A DNA stretch of 64,000 nt from Chloroflexota bacterium (GCA_028873975.1 JAPPMO010000101.1:1-64000); one strand, 5' to 3'; positions 43,254-52,779 are shown, numbered from the stretch's first letter. Notes: a model not told the origin generated them from the sequence alone. Numbers and translations: made by a program.

Positions 43254-44726
43254 ATGCTGAGCCGACTAAAGCGACTGACAACTGAACGCAGCGCGATAAT
43301 CATTCTCTTCTTGCTGGTATTCGCGATGGCTGCGCGAATCAGCGTTGATACCGACCTGTGGTGGCATCTGCGCAGCGGAGAAACCATCACCGAAACCGGA
43401 CAACTCATCTACCCGGATCCTTTTTCGCATACCTTCGCCGATGTCGTACATTGGAACCATAGCGCCCTTGCCGATTTGCTGCTTTATGCCATCTGGAGGC
43501 AGGCTGGTTTCGCCGGGATTACCATTGCCGCGGCGATCGTAGCGACTGTTGGCATGTCCTTTCTATTCGCCACTTGCCGCGGCTCGGCTTATCCACGCGC
43601 ATTTCTTATTGTGCTGGGCGCTGCGGCTGCGGCTGTTTTCTGGTCGCCGCGTCCGCAGATGCTGTCGTTTCTGTTCGCAGCGGTTCTGCTCTGGATCCTG
43701 CGGGATCTGAAATACAACCGGCGTGACCGTTTGCTGTGGATCTCCCCCCTGCAAATGATCTGGTGCAATGCGCACGGCGGATTCATCATCGGCTATGTTC
43801 TGATTGGCGTATTTGTTCTTGGCGAAGTCTTCAATTCAATTTTGGGAAGGGGCGATAGCCCTTTGACAGTCCGGCACATGCGCAAGCTCTTGCTGGTGTC
43901 CGTCGCATCGCTTCCATTGCTCGCGCTTAATCCGCTCGGCATGCGCGCTTATGGCGTGCCCTTTAGCACGATTTTTATGCCCGAATTGAACCGATACATC
44001 CAGGAATGGCAATCGCCTGATTTCAGTCAGACGCGGGCCTGGGGCTTCATCCTTTTGCTGGGGCTGGTCCTGGCCACTATGTGTTGGAGCAAACGCAAAC
44101 TTGATTTCACTGAGTTGCTTTTAGTGTGCGGCAGCACCGCGATGGGACTGCTGGCGGCCAGGAATCTCCCCCTGTTCGCTATCGTAGCAGTACCGGTCGC
44201 CTCGGATCACCTGGACGATATTTTGCAAAGCCGAGGGTGGGTGATTCCATTTCGAGACTTCGAGTCGCCGGTCCGCGCTGTCGTAAACCTCAGCCTGGTC
44301 ATCCTGGTATCAATCGGTCTGGCGGCACACTTGCGTCACTTGCTGTCTGCCGAAACCATTAGCGCGGGTCTAAAGTCCGCCTTGCCGGTTGACGCTGTTG
44401 AACAGTTGGATTCCCTGGAATTACAAGGCAATATGTTCAACAGCTACAATTGGGGCGGATACCTGATGTTTCACGCCCCTCAGTATCCTGTATTCATCGA
44501 CGGGCGCAGCGACCTCTACCGATCATTCCTCGATGAATACTATCGTATCGCTACAGCCGGCGGCGGTTGGCAGCAGGCGCTTGACCGCTGGCGGATCGGC
44601 TTTGCCGTGATTGAAAGCAATAGCGGGCTGGCTGCGGCATTGGCATCGGATCAGGATTGGATAACTGCTTATCAGGATCCGCTCGCAAGCATATTTCTGC
44701 GTCGAAGCCCCTTGAGCAATGGATAA
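43254..44726 (+). CDS. Polytopic membrane protein, glycosyltransferase-C-like
   Basis: A 490-residue membrane protein with about ten hydrophobic segments. Near its start it reads ISVDTDLWWHLRSGETI and YPDPFSHTFADVVHWNHS; the acidic residue after helix 1 and the H/W-rich loop resemble polyprenol-phosphate-sugar-dependent GT-C transferases. The C-terminal soluble part (MFNSYNWGGYLMFHAPQYPVFIDGRSD, split as MFNSYNWGGYL and PVFIDGRSD) is typical of this group. Donor and acceptor are unknown. It sits 103 bases after the O-antigen-ligase-like gene and 6 before the next membrane gene. Confidence 0.78.
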   Translation: MLSRLKRLTTERSAIIILFLLVFAMAARISVDTDLWWHLRSGETITETGQLIYPDPFSHTFADVVHWNHSALADLLLYAIWRQAGFAGITIAAAIVATVGMSFLFATCRGSAYPRAFLIVLGAAAAAVFWSPRPQMLSFLFAAVLLWILRDLKYNRRDRLLWISPLQMIWCNAHGGFIIGYVLIGVFVLGEVFNSILGRGDSPLTVRHMRKLLLVSVASLPLLALNPLGMRAYGVPFSTIFMPELNRYIQEWQSPDFSQTRAWGFILLLGLVLATMCWSKRKLDFTELLLVCGSTAMGLLAARNLPLFAIVAVPVASDHLDDILQSRGWVIPFRDFESPVRAVVNLSLVILVSIGLAAHLRHLLSAETISAGLKSALPVDAVEQLDSLELQGNMFNSYNWGGYLMFHAPQYPVFIDGRSDLYRSFLDEYYRIATAGGGWQQALDRWRIGFAVIESNSGLAAALASDQDWITAYQDPLASIFLRRSPLSNG

Positions 44727-44732
44727 GTTGTC

Positions 44733-46004
44733 ATGAATAAGGGCATGGCGGGCTCACTTGGCAGCATGCGCGTGCTGGTGATGCTCTACCTGAGCTTTCG
44801 CTGCTTGATGCTCCTGGCTTACCAGCCAGTCCTAACGGAACATGGCGAAGTTGGCATTGGCGCCGGCGGCGACAGGCTTTTTCACTTCCGCCTGGCTGCG
44901 CTTGCCGATGAAGCCAAGTTTCCCTTCCGAGACTGGTGGAGTGAATTCCCGCCGGTCTGGCCGGCGATTTCCACGGGCGTCTATCTGCTTCTGGGGGAGG
45001 CGGTCAATTACAGCAACTGGTCTTTCGTACTCGGCATGCTGATGCTCGCTTTCGAGACGGGGAACTTGCTCCTGGTTCGGGGCATCGGCTGCCGGCTTTA
45101 TGGGGAATCCAGCGGGGCAAGCCTGGCATGGGTTTATGCGATCTCGGTCGCTCCCGCCATTTTCATGTGGTGGAATTTCGATAGCATGATGAATTTCTTT
45201 TTCCTGAGCGGCATTTACTACTTGATTAAAAGGCGTGATTCAAAAGCTGCTTTGGCGATAGCTGTCGGCGTATTGGTAAAGTTCGTCCCGGCGCTGGTTT
45301 TCGGGGCGATCATACGCTATCGTCGACCGACGACTGTCATTCGTCTCTTGGTGATCAGCGCGCCCCTGGTGATTTTGGCCTATCTCCCTTTGTTTGCCAT
45401 AAACCAGGAATTGACGACCATCTCCTTGCGAGCGCAAGCTGAAAAGCCCAGTTCGCAGACCATTTGGGCGCTGCTAGACGGCAATTACTCGACTGGGAAC
45501 TTCGGGGCGGTCGAAGACCGGCTTAAGCTGCCGAGCCAGGTCGATAATGGAGGCGGGAATGCAGCGAGGATCTCCAACGGGTTGCGACTGGCTAGCGCGG
45601 CTGGCTTGGGGATCTTGGTTTTCGTCACGACAAGACGCTTTGACGATCGCGGCCTGGTCGCGTTTGTGGGGATTACCATTCTGATCTTCTATCTACAGGC
45701 GCAGGCTTGGAGCCCGCAGTGGGCGACCTTAATCATACCCTTAACCTTGCTCGCGTTTCCCAACGTCCGCGGTGTACTGGCGACCATCGCGCTGAGCTGC
45801 CTGGCCTTCGCGGAGTATCCCTTGCTGTGGAGCCGCACTGGCGATCTGGATCCGCCGGGACAGATGGGAGGCGAGTGGTTTTTGCCCTGGGCGCTGATCG
45901 TACTCTTGCGGACCGGATTGCTTGCGGGGCTGGCGCTGGCCTTCTACAAGGTTTTGCGAGAACATTCGGCGGCTCCAGAGCTGAGCAAGCGGCGGAAGCG
46001 ATGA
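44733..46004 (+). CDS. Polytopic membrane protein, GT87/mannosyltransferase-like
   Basis: A 423-residue membrane protein with 9-11 hydrophobic segments. The loop after the first segment has FRDWWSEFPPVWPAIST, like the extracellular acidic/proline loop of GT-C glycosyltransferases of the GT87 or PIG-M group. SLAWVYAISVAPAIFMWWNF and VKFVPALVFGAIIRYRR are further features common there. It probably transfers a sugar from a lipid-linked donor. Its stop overlaps the start of the HEAT-like gene (ATGA). Confidence 0.75.
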   Translation: MNKGMAGSLGSMRVLVMLYLSFRCLMLLAYQPVLTEHGEVGIGAGGDRLFHFRLAALADEAKFPFRDWWSEFPPVWPAISTGVYLLLGEAVNYSNWSFVLGMLMLAFETGNLLLVRGIGCRLYGESSGASLAWVYAISVAPAIFMWWNFDSMMNFFFLSGIYYLIKRRDSKAALAIAVGVLVKFVPALVFGAIIRYRRPTTVIRLLVISAPLVILAYLPLFAINQELTTISLRAQAEKPSSQTIWALLDGNYSTGNFGAVEDRLKLPSQVDNGGGNAARISNGLRLASAAGLGILVFVTTRRFDDRGLVAFVGITILIFYLQAQAWSPQWATLIIPLTLLAFPNVRGVLATIALSCLAFAEYPLLWSRTGDLDPPGQMGGEWFLPWALIVLLRTGLLAGLALAFYKVLREHSAAPELSKRRKR

Positions 46005-46543
46005 AAAGGCGACGCCGCCTGCGAGCGCTGGAAGACTTGCTTACGCGAGCCGCTTCAAATGATTTCGATCAGCGGGAGTATGCCTTGTTTCAACTCGGGC
46101 TCATTCTTGATCGGAGCAACCTGGAAGAGGGGGACGAGTTGGCGGCGCGCGCCTTGTCGCGAGAGCAATTGCGGCTGCGTCTTTCCAGCGGCGAACAGGA
46201 AATGGTCGCCGAGCGTCTATCGCAGTTAGCGATCCGGCTGAAAGAGAGCCGGGCAAGCGTCATCTGGACCTTGGGCAAAGTTGATGGCGTCGTGTTGCTG
46301 GGACCGCTGCTGGCATTAATTGATGCGATAGGCGAGCAGCTATCCAATGAGGCCGCGTATCAAGCGTGTTGCGCGCTGGGCAAATGCCTGGAGAAAGAAG
46401 ACGGCGTCTCCGCAGCTGTTCGCGCGAGTCTGGGCGACGCGAGGCTCAAGACCATTTTGGATCGCTGGCGTCAGGGCGGCGACAAGCGCCTGCAAATGAC
46501 CGCTGGCAGAGCGCTGGCGCTGATCGAGCAACTAAGGCTATAG
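46001..46543 (+). CDS. HEAT/armadillo-repeat-like protein of unknown function
   Basis: A 180-residue, nearly all-helical soluble protein with alternating leucine and alanine helices (REYALFQLGLILDRS, EAAYQACCALGKCLE, LQMTAGRALALIEQL) typical of HEAT repeats. Such proteins are usually scaffolds. A much longer frame reaches back to 45707, but that part lies in another frame of the membrane-protein gene. ATG 46001 with CGGAAG upstream, overlapping the previous stop, is the likely start. Its partner is unknown, though coupling to the glycosyltransferase-like gene suggests a joint role. Confidence 0.7.
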   Translation: MKRRRRLRALEDLLTRAASNDFDQREYALFQLGLILDRSNLEEGDELAARALSREQLRLRLSSGEQEMVAERLSQLAIRLKESRASVIWTLGKVDGVVLLGPLLALIDAIGEQLSNEAAYQACCALGKCLEKEDGVSAAVRASLGDARLKTILDRWRQGGDKRLQMTAGRALALIEQLRL

Positions 46544-46606
46544 CCGAGCCCGCGCGCCATAGCTTGCGCTTGCGCTGCGCAAAAACACAATACCCTTTAC
46601 TTGCGT

Positions 46607-46612
46607 TATAAT
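46607..46612 (+). promoter_or_regulatory. -10 element of the PspA-like gene
   Basis: A perfect TATAAT at 46607-46612 lies 36 bases before ATG 46649. No good -35 is present at 17 bases, so an activator or alternative contacts may be needed. It argues against the TTG start at 46601. Confidence 0.45.
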
Positions 46613-46648
46613 GGTTTTGTTGAACGATTTGCTGGGATAAGGGAAACG

Positions 46649-47410
46649 ATGTCAAGCCTATTCGACAAGATCAATACCCTTGTCAATGCACAAGTCAATG
46701 ACCTGCTAGGCAGGAACCCCAGGTCGCCCTTGGCGCGCATCAAGCTGAATGCTGAAGACGCGGAAAAGAACCCGCGCCGATCGGTCCAGTCCTTGCGCCA
46801 ACGCCTGGAAGAGGCGATAGACTACGAGGACGAGCTGCAAGCGAAGGTCGAATCCCTTATGCGCGAAGTGGCGGACCTGGATCAACAGGTTGATCGGGTC
46901 CTGCGGGCTGGGGACGAATTTGGCGCGCGACGCCTGCAGAATCAACTAAATTTGAAGGGGCAGCAGTTGACAATCGCCGAATCCGAATTGCGCGATCACC
47001 GCTTGCTGACCCAGCACCTGATGCAGGAGATGACGACGGTCGAGATGGCATTGGATGGCCAGGAACGGCGGGCAAAATCGCCAGCTACATCTGCGGCGGG
47101 GGAATCGGGACGCAAGCGGATTCCTGTCCAGGACGCGCGGGACGGCGCCGAGCCCGATAATCAAGGCAGTTCGATTATCGGCGCGGTGACTGGCAAACTG
47201 GACGAAGCGCGCTCCAGTTTGGAGAGCCTGCTCAACAATTCGCCGGTTCCCAAACCGTCGCAGATCACAGGTCATTACGAGCGATTCGACGTCGTCGTTG
47301 ACGAAGAGCCAGATCCCCGAAAGCCAAAGCCGCGCAAAAGCGACAAGCCGAATATGGACGCGAGACTGTCGCGCCTTAGCAAGCCGGAGGACGATACTGA
47401 TTCGGCCTAG
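46649..47410 (+). CDS. PspA/IM30-like coiled-coil protein
   Basis: A 253-residue protein. Residues 1-150 start MSSLFDKINTLVNAQVNDLL and continue as a long coiled coil, as in PspA/Vipp1 membrane-stress proteins, which bind the inner leaflet. The C-terminal 100 residues are polar and rich in Pro, Lys and Asp (DEEPDPRKPKPRKSDKP), probably disordered, and differ from classic PspA. AGGGA precedes the ATG by 6 bases. It probably protects or shapes the membrane, but sequence similarity to PspA is only moderate as far as I can tell by eye. Confidence 0.7.
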   Translation: MSSLFDKINTLVNAQVNDLLGRNPRSPLARIKLNAEDAEKNPRRSVQSLRQRLEEAIDYEDELQAKVESLMREVADLDQQVDRVLRAGDEFGARRLQNQLNLKGQQLTIAESELRDHRLLTQHLMQEMTTVEMALDGQERRAKSPATSAAGESGRKRIPVQDARDGAEPDNQGSSIIGAVTGKLDEARSSLESLLNNSPVPKPSQITGHYERFDVVVDEEPDPRKPKPRKSDKPNMDARLSRLSKPEDDTDSA

Positions 47411-47422
47411 GCTCTTGAGCGC

Positions 47423-48211
47423 TTATTCAAGCGCGCTCTGGTCAGTCGCTTCGAGCGCTGTGGCGATGTCGTCCATCGACCGTTCGATATGCGGGAAGGC
47501 CAGCCAGGCGCTCATCAGTCCGAAGATCCCCCCGGTGACCAGCCGATAGAGCGGTTCCGTTTCTCTGACTTGCCAGAACTCAAAGGGCGGATAGCTGAGT
47601 AGCTGGCTGAAACCATCCAGGGCGATGGGTCCCAAACCGACGAAAAGGTAAACGAGCAGGGGCAAGGGGCGAATGCGCCAGCGATAACGCCAGTAGATTA
47701 GCCCGCCCAGGAACATCATGGTGTAGATTGCCAGATCGCGCGCGCAGAGGCTGGTTTTGTAGCCAACTGTCTCGTCGCCGATAAAATGCCTGGCGGCGAA
47801 TTGCTGCGCCACGCTGAAGACCTGCAAATCGTCAAGCGTCGGCGTCGCTGCCGCCGCGCCGCCGTAATAGGCAGACTGCCAATATCGATATTGATCGAGG
47901 AATCGAGGAGACTTGATCGCATATTCTTCAAAGGGCTTGTAGCCGCTACCGGCCGCGCCGCGCGGATAGAAGCCCTGTTCACCGTACAAGAAGGGCGATC
48001 GAAAGGCGAACTGGTGGCAAAACGGACTATAAATCGTATAGATAAAATCGGCGGGACCGTATAAACCCGCCTTGGCCAGGGTCGGCGCCAGCCAGGGCAA
48101 GCTGATGTATATGCCAAGGGCGCCGATCACAATCCACAGCCACTTGCGCGCGCCAAAGTGAGCTATCCTTCGCAACCGGGAAATGATGGGATTCATCAGA
48201 AATTCGGTCAC
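47423..48211 (-). CDS. DUF2085 membrane protein
   Basis: A 262-residue polytopic membrane protein. Conserved stretches are YSPFCHQFAFRSPFLYGEQG and SLCARDLAIYTMMFLGGLIYW, matching the DUF2085 family with its Cys-His and Cys-Ala-Arg-Asp motifs. Its function is not established; the cysteines and the neighbours suggest thiol redox or haem-related work at the membrane. The start is GTG 48211, which overlaps the tlpA stop (GTGA), with AAAGGA just upstream. It is the last gene of a CcdA/TlpA/DUF2085 set. Confidence 0.82.
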   Translation of the reverse strand: MTEFLMNPIISRLRRIAHFGARKWLWIVIGALGIYISLPWLAPTLAKAGLYGPADFIYTIYSPFCHQFAFRSPFLYGEQGFYPRGAAGSGYKPFEEYAIKSPRFLDQYRYWQSAYYGGAAAATPTLDDLQVFSVAQQFAARHFIGDETVGYKTSLCARDLAIYTMMFLGGLIYWRYRWRIRPLPLLVYLFVGLGPIALDGFSQLLSYPPFEFWQVRETEPLYRLVTGGIFGLMSAWLAFPHIERSMDDIATALEATDQSALE

Positions 48212-48753
48212 GATCCTTTAGCAATGCCGTCTATGCTCCGGAGCAGTTCAGCAGCGCTCACCGGTCCAAAATAAATTCGTTTTACCATCAACTGCGAATC
48301 AAGCAGAAAGGTCGTCGGCAGGCCACGGACCCCATAAAGCGACGCTGCGCTGAACTGCGGATCAAGCAGCACGGTAAATGTAAGCCCCAAGTCCTCAACC
48401 CATTTTCGCACAGGTGTATAACTCTCACCGAGATTGACGGCGATAACCCGCGGCGATTCGGGCTCCGACTCGAGCATCGCTTGCAGCTGCGCCATTTCGG
48501 CGCGGCAGGGTTGGCACCAGGTCGCCCAGAAGTTGAGTACGGTCGCGCCCTCCGCCGGGCGCAGTGTGAAGTCTTCTAACCTGTGTGTTTGCAGTGTGAA
48601 CGAGGGCGCCGCCGCCCCGATCGCCGGCGCGCGGCTCTGGCCCGACCCTGGCATTCTTGATGCGCTTGTCGGCAAGCCATTGTCGCGCAGAACGGCAGCA
48701 GCCGCGCCCAAACAAAGGAGCGCGACCGCGACTTGAATCAGCTTGCTAATCAC
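48208..48753 (-). CDS. TlpA/ResA-family membrane-anchored thioredoxin
   Basis: An extracytoplasmic thiol-disulfide oxidoreductase of 181 residues, with an N-terminal anchor (about 5-22). The active site is C80-Q-P-C83 in WATWCQPCRAEM, and the cis-proline is in GLPTTFLLD. ResA-like proteins keep haem-binding or other thiols reduced, fed by CcdA. The CcdA-TlpA fusion is encoded 38 bases upstream on the same strand, supporting electron transfer between them. Confidence 0.92.
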   Translation of the reverse strand: MISKLIQVAVALLCLGAAAAVLRDNGLPTSASRMPGSGQSRAPAIGAAAPSFTLQTHRLEDFTLRPAEGATVLNFWATWCQPCRAEMAQLQAMLESEPESPRVIAVNLGESYTPVRKWVEDLGLTFTVLLDPQFSAASLYGVRGLPTTFLLDSQLMVKRIYFGPVSAAELLRSIDGIAKGS

Positions 48754-48791
48754 TGAGGTCCAACATAGATTCGTCCGCCTCCAGCCGTCGG

Positions 48792-50759
48792 TTAATGTTC
48801 CGGGAGCATGTCATCGAATAGCTCCCGCAGCTGCGGCTCGGTCATGATGCCGAAGTGTTTCGTCCAGATAAGCCCATCGCGCCCGATGATATATGTGCTG
48901 GGCCGAGTCTGCACGGCGTAGCTGTCGTTGATCTCGCCGCTATCATCCAGCGCCAGCGGAAACGTAAGGCCGAATTCGTCGCGGAAGTCCCTGATCGCGG
49001 CTTCGGTATCATTGTAGGCGATAGCCAGGATCAGCAATCCCTCTTCCCTAAATTCCTCGTAGGCTTTCTGGAATTCCGGCATTTCCCGCCGGCAGGGACC
49101 GCACCAGGTGCCCCAGAAATTGAGCAGGACCAGCTTGCCGCGGAGATCGGACAAACTCAGTTCTTGGCCGTCAACGGTCCTAATCGTGAAATCGGGGGCC
49201 CGGTTGCCTTCCGCCAAACCAACCGCAGGACCCAATTCACTTGCGATGTCGCTAAGACTGTTCAAAGCGTTCTCGGCTAATGAAGCGAGAGAAATCGAAA
49301 CACCCGCTTCTTCGGCGGAAGCGCCATCCTCGCTCGGCAAAGTCAGCGGCTGAGATTCGCGCGCTTTTACGCGAAATCGCCCGGTCGCGTCCCTTTCGCC
49401 CTTTTCCAAGACAAGGCGATACAGGCCGTCCTGTTCGAGCGATACCTGTGTCAAAGGATAGAACATGCCATCGGCCATCAAGCTGCCAGCCTTGTCCGAG
49501 GTCGCGATTGCCGCGTCGGCTGGTGAATAGAGCGTCACCCTGAAATCCGGCGCTTCGCTCCCCAGCCCTCGCACCTCGACGTCGATGGCTGTGCCTTCGT
49601 CAGCATGGAAGAGGTATTCCAGCCGGGAAACATCGTCCTTGAAAAACCCGCCGGCGCTTTGATTGAGGGCTACGGGGATTAGCGTCCCGCCCAAGCAGGC
49701 GCCGACATGGCCAAGCCCGACGCGCCCCTCGAAATACCCTATTCCGCATTCTTCCACGCGAAAAGTGAAATCGGCAAAGTCTCCCTGCGAGAAAGTCTGG
49801 CTCAAGCTTTGCAATTGCCCGCTTGCAACCAGCAGACCGATAAGGATCAGCAGCGTGCCGCTGAATAGCTCGATCTTGCGCATGTGCCGTTGCAAACGCC
49901 GGAGTATGCCCCCGGCGCTATTCATCAGCAGCGCCGTAACAATGAAGGGGATGCCAAGGCCGATCGAATAAGCGCTTAGCAGCAGCATGCCCTGTACGAT
50001 GTCACCGGTCGTAGCGCCTGTTGCCGCAGCCACGGTGAGTATGGTCCCGAGGAGCGGACCAATGCAGGGCGTCCAGCCAGCGGAGAAAACCATACCCATG
50101 AAGGCCGAACCGAGCAGTCCCTCACGGCTCGATCCCGCGACATCACCACGCGTGTCGGAATAAATCATCAAATCCAGTCGGTCGAGAATACGATTCCAAA
50201 AGACCGCGGGCTGGGCAAATGCGCCATTGACTGACATGGCAACTACAAGCGCTGCCACAAGCGGCAAGGCGATGACGATCTGCTCGACGAATCCCCAGTA
50301 AATGACGGCGCTGGCAACAAGGGCGAATACGATGCTCAGCAGCACATTGTCCAGCAAACCGGCATTGCTCTTGGCGCGCAGCCAGCGGAAGAACCTTGGC
50401 AGCAAACCCATAAATTGCAAACCAAAGAATATGATGACAAGCCCGCCAATGCGGCCGATGCTTTCCGTGAACGTGCTGACGAATTGCCCCGCGATGCTGG
50501 CGAGCGCCGTCGTAAGGAATCCGATCAGGACGAAAATCAAGGTGAAGCCCAGCACAAAGGCGATGCCATGCAGCAGCATCTGCAAGCGGACTGTGACCCG
50601 GAGCGCGGAAGCGCCGCCCGCCGATGTCTGCCGCGCCACGTTGTGGGTCAATCTTCCGCCCATATAACCGATATAGGCTGGAACCAGCGGCAGCACACAG
50701 GGCGAGATAAACGAGAGAAACCCAGCCACCAAGGCTAATCCAAATGTGACATTTTCCAT
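48792..50759 (-). CDS. CcdA-type transmembrane electron transporter fused to a TlpA thioredoxin domain
   Basis: A DsbD-like protein of 655 residues that brings reducing power from cytoplasmic thioredoxin to the outside. Residues 1-325 are the CcdA channel with the redox cysteines in FISPCVLPLVPAYIG and SAGWTPCIGPLLG. Residues about 330-480 are a soluble beta-rich domain resembling PPC-type sandwiches (SRLEYLFHADEGTAIDVEV). Residues 515-655 are a TlpA thioredoxin domain with C553-G-P-C556. DsbD has a different order and domain types, so this is a separate solution to the same problem. A free TlpA and a DUF2085 protein follow. Confidence 0.92.
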   Translation of the reverse strand: MENVTFGLALVAGFLSFISPCVLPLVPAYIGYMGGRLTHNVARQTSAGGASALRVTVRLQMLLHGIAFVLGFTLIFVLIGFLTTALASIAGQFVSTFTESIGRIGGLVIIFFGLQFMGLLPRFFRWLRAKSNAGLLDNVLLSIVFALVASAVIYWGFVEQIVIALPLVAALVVAMSVNGAFAQPAVFWNRILDRLDLMIYSDTRGDVAGSSREGLLGSAFMGMVFSAGWTPCIGPLLGTILTVAAATGATTGDIVQGMLLLSAYSIGLGIPFIVTALLMNSAGGILRRLQRHMRKIELFSGTLLILIGLLVASGQLQSLSQTFSQGDFADFTFRVEECGIGYFEGRVGLGHVGACLGGTLIPVALNQSAGGFFKDDVSRLEYLFHADEGTAIDVEVRGLGSEAPDFRVTLYSPADAAIATSDKAGSLMADGMFYPLTQVSLEQDGLYRLVLEKGERDATGRFRVKARESQPLTLPSEDGASAEEAGVSISLASLAENALNSLSDIASELGPAVGLAEGNRAPDFTIRTVDGQELSLSDLRGKLVLLNFWGTWCGPCRREMPEFQKAYEEFREEGLLILAIAYNDTEAAIRDFRDEFGLTFPLALDDSGEINDSYAVQTRPSTYIIGRDGLIWTKHFGIMTEPQLRELFDDMLPEH

Positions 50760-50933
50760 TGTTCCATAACCCTCTTGGATAACTGACGCATTCCCAGACT
50801 AGCGATAATTGCTTACGAGAAACTTGCCTAAGAATAAATGCTTGCATACGAAGCCGCTGAAACTGCCAAAGACTGTTGTGACAGTTGCGCGAATCAACTT
50901 GGCTAGTTCAAGCGTAGCGACTCCAAGCAGTGG

Positions 50934-52289
50934 TCAGCCGCGATACCAGGCTTGCGCTTCTTTGACCAGCTTCAAGAATAGTTCATGCTCTTGATCTTGC
51001 GACTCAATTTCGCCATCGATCCAGGCGTCCCGCAGCTTGTCCAGGATTTCGCGATAGATTGGTCCCGGCGCCAATCCGGCGCGAATCAACTCGTTTCCGT
51101 CGATGGCGCTGCGGCGATGACGCCAGTCCGCCAGATATAACTCCAGGCGCTCTTTGGCCGAGTGCTTATCGATGTTGCAAATCAGGGCGGCGCGCAAGGC
51201 AGTTGCCGAAATGCCGTCGAGGAAGCGCGTGATTGCGCTGGCTTTGCTAGCGGGCGCGCCCAGCCAACCCAGCTTTTCCAGCAGGCGCGCGAATCCCGCG
51301 ATAGAACTGGATAATTCACCCGTCAAGCCCAGGCGAGCGCAGATCAAAAGCGCGTCGTCTTCGGCTATGCCAGAGAAGAGCAAATGCCAGCCCAAGCGGG
51401 CTGTCTCGTCGGCGTTTCCGCGCAGCTTGGGCATGTGTTCGCGCAAGCGCTGGAATTGCTCGGCCGATCGCGCGCTAATGCGAAAGGCAGCGTGAATCTG
51501 CGCGAAGATGTCCAGCGCGGACAGATCAGCGATTATGCGCTCCGGGTGTTCTTCGCGCAAGATCAAGTCCAATTCATGGCGAATCCGCTCTCCGCTGAGG
51601 CGCTGAATGACGGGAATCGCCTCGCGCAAGATTTCCGCCGTGCCTGATTCGATCGCGAAACCAAAGCGGCTGGCAAAGCGGAAGGCTCGAAACATGCGCG
51701 TTGGATCGTCGATAAAGCTGCGGTCGTGCAGAACACGAATCTTCTTGCCAAGGATATCGCTGTAACCCTTGCCGGGATTGAGCATATCCCAGGGACATGA
51801 CTCGGCTTCAATGCGCAGCGCCAGCGCGTTAACGGTGAAGTCGCGGCGCAGCAAATCCTGCGCGATCAAGCCCGGCTCCACCACGGGCAAGGCAGCCGGC
51901 GCAAGGTACTCCTCCGTGCGCGCGGTCGCAAAATCAATTTGCGCGGGAATGGCGCCGCTTCCCAGGGATAAATTGTTGATTGCCGCGCTATCGAGTTTCC
52001 ATTTGGCGGTCCCGAAGGGGATGTGTCTTTCAGTTTCGCCTCCGTAGATCCGCGCCAGCTTATTTGCGAAGGCTATCGCATCGCCCTCCAGCACAAAATC
52101 CAGGTCTGTGTTTTCGCGCTGCAATACCAAGTCTCTTACGACGCCGCCCGCCAGGTAAATGGCGGCATTTTCGGCATGGGCATGTTTTGCGATGGTCGCG
52201 ATCAACCGGACAAGAGATTCGCCCAGCGCCGCCGATATCCGTTCCCGGGTCCAGGCTGGTCTTTGCTCCAATTTGCCGGAACTATCCAT
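50934..52289 (-). CDS. cca: CCA-adding enzyme / poly(A) polymerase family tRNA nucleotidyltransferase
   Basis: A 451-residue class II nucleotidyltransferase that adds or repairs the 3' CCA of tRNA. The nucleotide-transfer core has YLAGGVVRDLVL and the metal-binding acids in NTDLDFVLEGD, followed by RRDFTVNALAL and the neck motif DDPTRMFRAFRFASRFGF. A long all-helical C-terminal body follows. Whether it adds the full CCA or only A residues cannot be told by eye. It stands alone between the CcdA gene and a small membrane protein. Confidence 0.92.
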   Translation of the reverse strand: MDSSGKLEQRPAWTRERISAALGESLVRLIATIAKHAHAENAAIYLAGGVVRDLVLQRENTDLDFVLEGDAIAFANKLARIYGGETERHIPFGTAKWKLDSAAINNLSLGSGAIPAQIDFATARTEEYLAPAALPVVEPGLIAQDLLRRDFTVNALALRIEAESCPWDMLNPGKGYSDILGKKIRVLHDRSFIDDPTRMFRAFRFASRFGFAIESGTAEILREAIPVIQRLSGERIRHELDLILREEHPERIIADLSALDIFAQIHAAFRISARSAEQFQRLREHMPKLRGNADETARLGWHLLFSGIAEDDALLICARLGLTGELSSSIAGFARLLEKLGWLGAPASKASAITRFLDGISATALRAALICNIDKHSAKERLELYLADWRHRRSAIDGNELIRAGLAPGPIYREILDKLRDAWIDGEIESQDQEHELFLKLVKEAQAWYRG

Positions 52290-52386
52290 AATGCCGTTCC
52301 AAATGCTTTCGCACGCAAATCCACCCGCGAACGCGGAACATGATCCGACGACGCAGGCACGTCCCTGGGCTTGAGGCCAAGCCGTA

Positions 52387-52779
52387 TCAAGCCAATTCGA
52401 TCCAGGGTCCTACCAGTTCACGTTCGATCATACTGATTGACGTGGAGAAGTTGAAGAATGCGAGTAGGGCAAAAGCGATAGCGGCGGAACGATCGTCACG
52501 GCCTTTTAACATGGTGAAGGCGCCCGGCATGATGATGACCAGCCAGAACATGTAAAGCACATAGACGATCACTCGGCCGGAGCGCGGCTGATAGCCGGTC
52601 GCCAAGAGTACAATGCCCACTAGCAAGGTCACGCCGGCCAGCAGGGCATAGGTCAACATGGCGCCCCAATAATTCCCGCCGATGGAGTCTTTACGCGCGG
52701 CGATGATGGCTGCCCACAATCCCAAAGCCAGAGAATACAAGATATGCGTGTTGAATAGAATCTGATGTATCGTTTCCAT
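52387..52779 (-). CDS. Small polytopic membrane protein of unknown function
   Basis: A 130-residue protein with four hydrophobic segments (LYSLALGLWAAIIAA, LLAGVTLLVGIVLLA, VIVYVLYMFWLVIIM, IAFALLAFFNFSTSI). No family is recognised. GGGA lies upstream of the ATG. It is encoded between cca and the UbiA-type gene on the same strand; no functional link is evident. Confidence 0.75.
   Translation of the reverse strand: METIHQILFNTHILYSLALGLWAAIIAARKDSIGGNYWGAMLTYALLAGVTLLVGIVLLATGYQPRSGRVIVYVLYMFWLVIIMPGAFTMLKGRDDRSAAIAFALLAFFNFSTSISMIERELVGPWIELA

Noticed and set aside
45707..46000. N-terminal extension of the HEAT-like gene
   Set aside because: It lies in another frame of the upstream membrane-protein gene; ATG 46001 overlaps that gene's stop and has a ribosome site.
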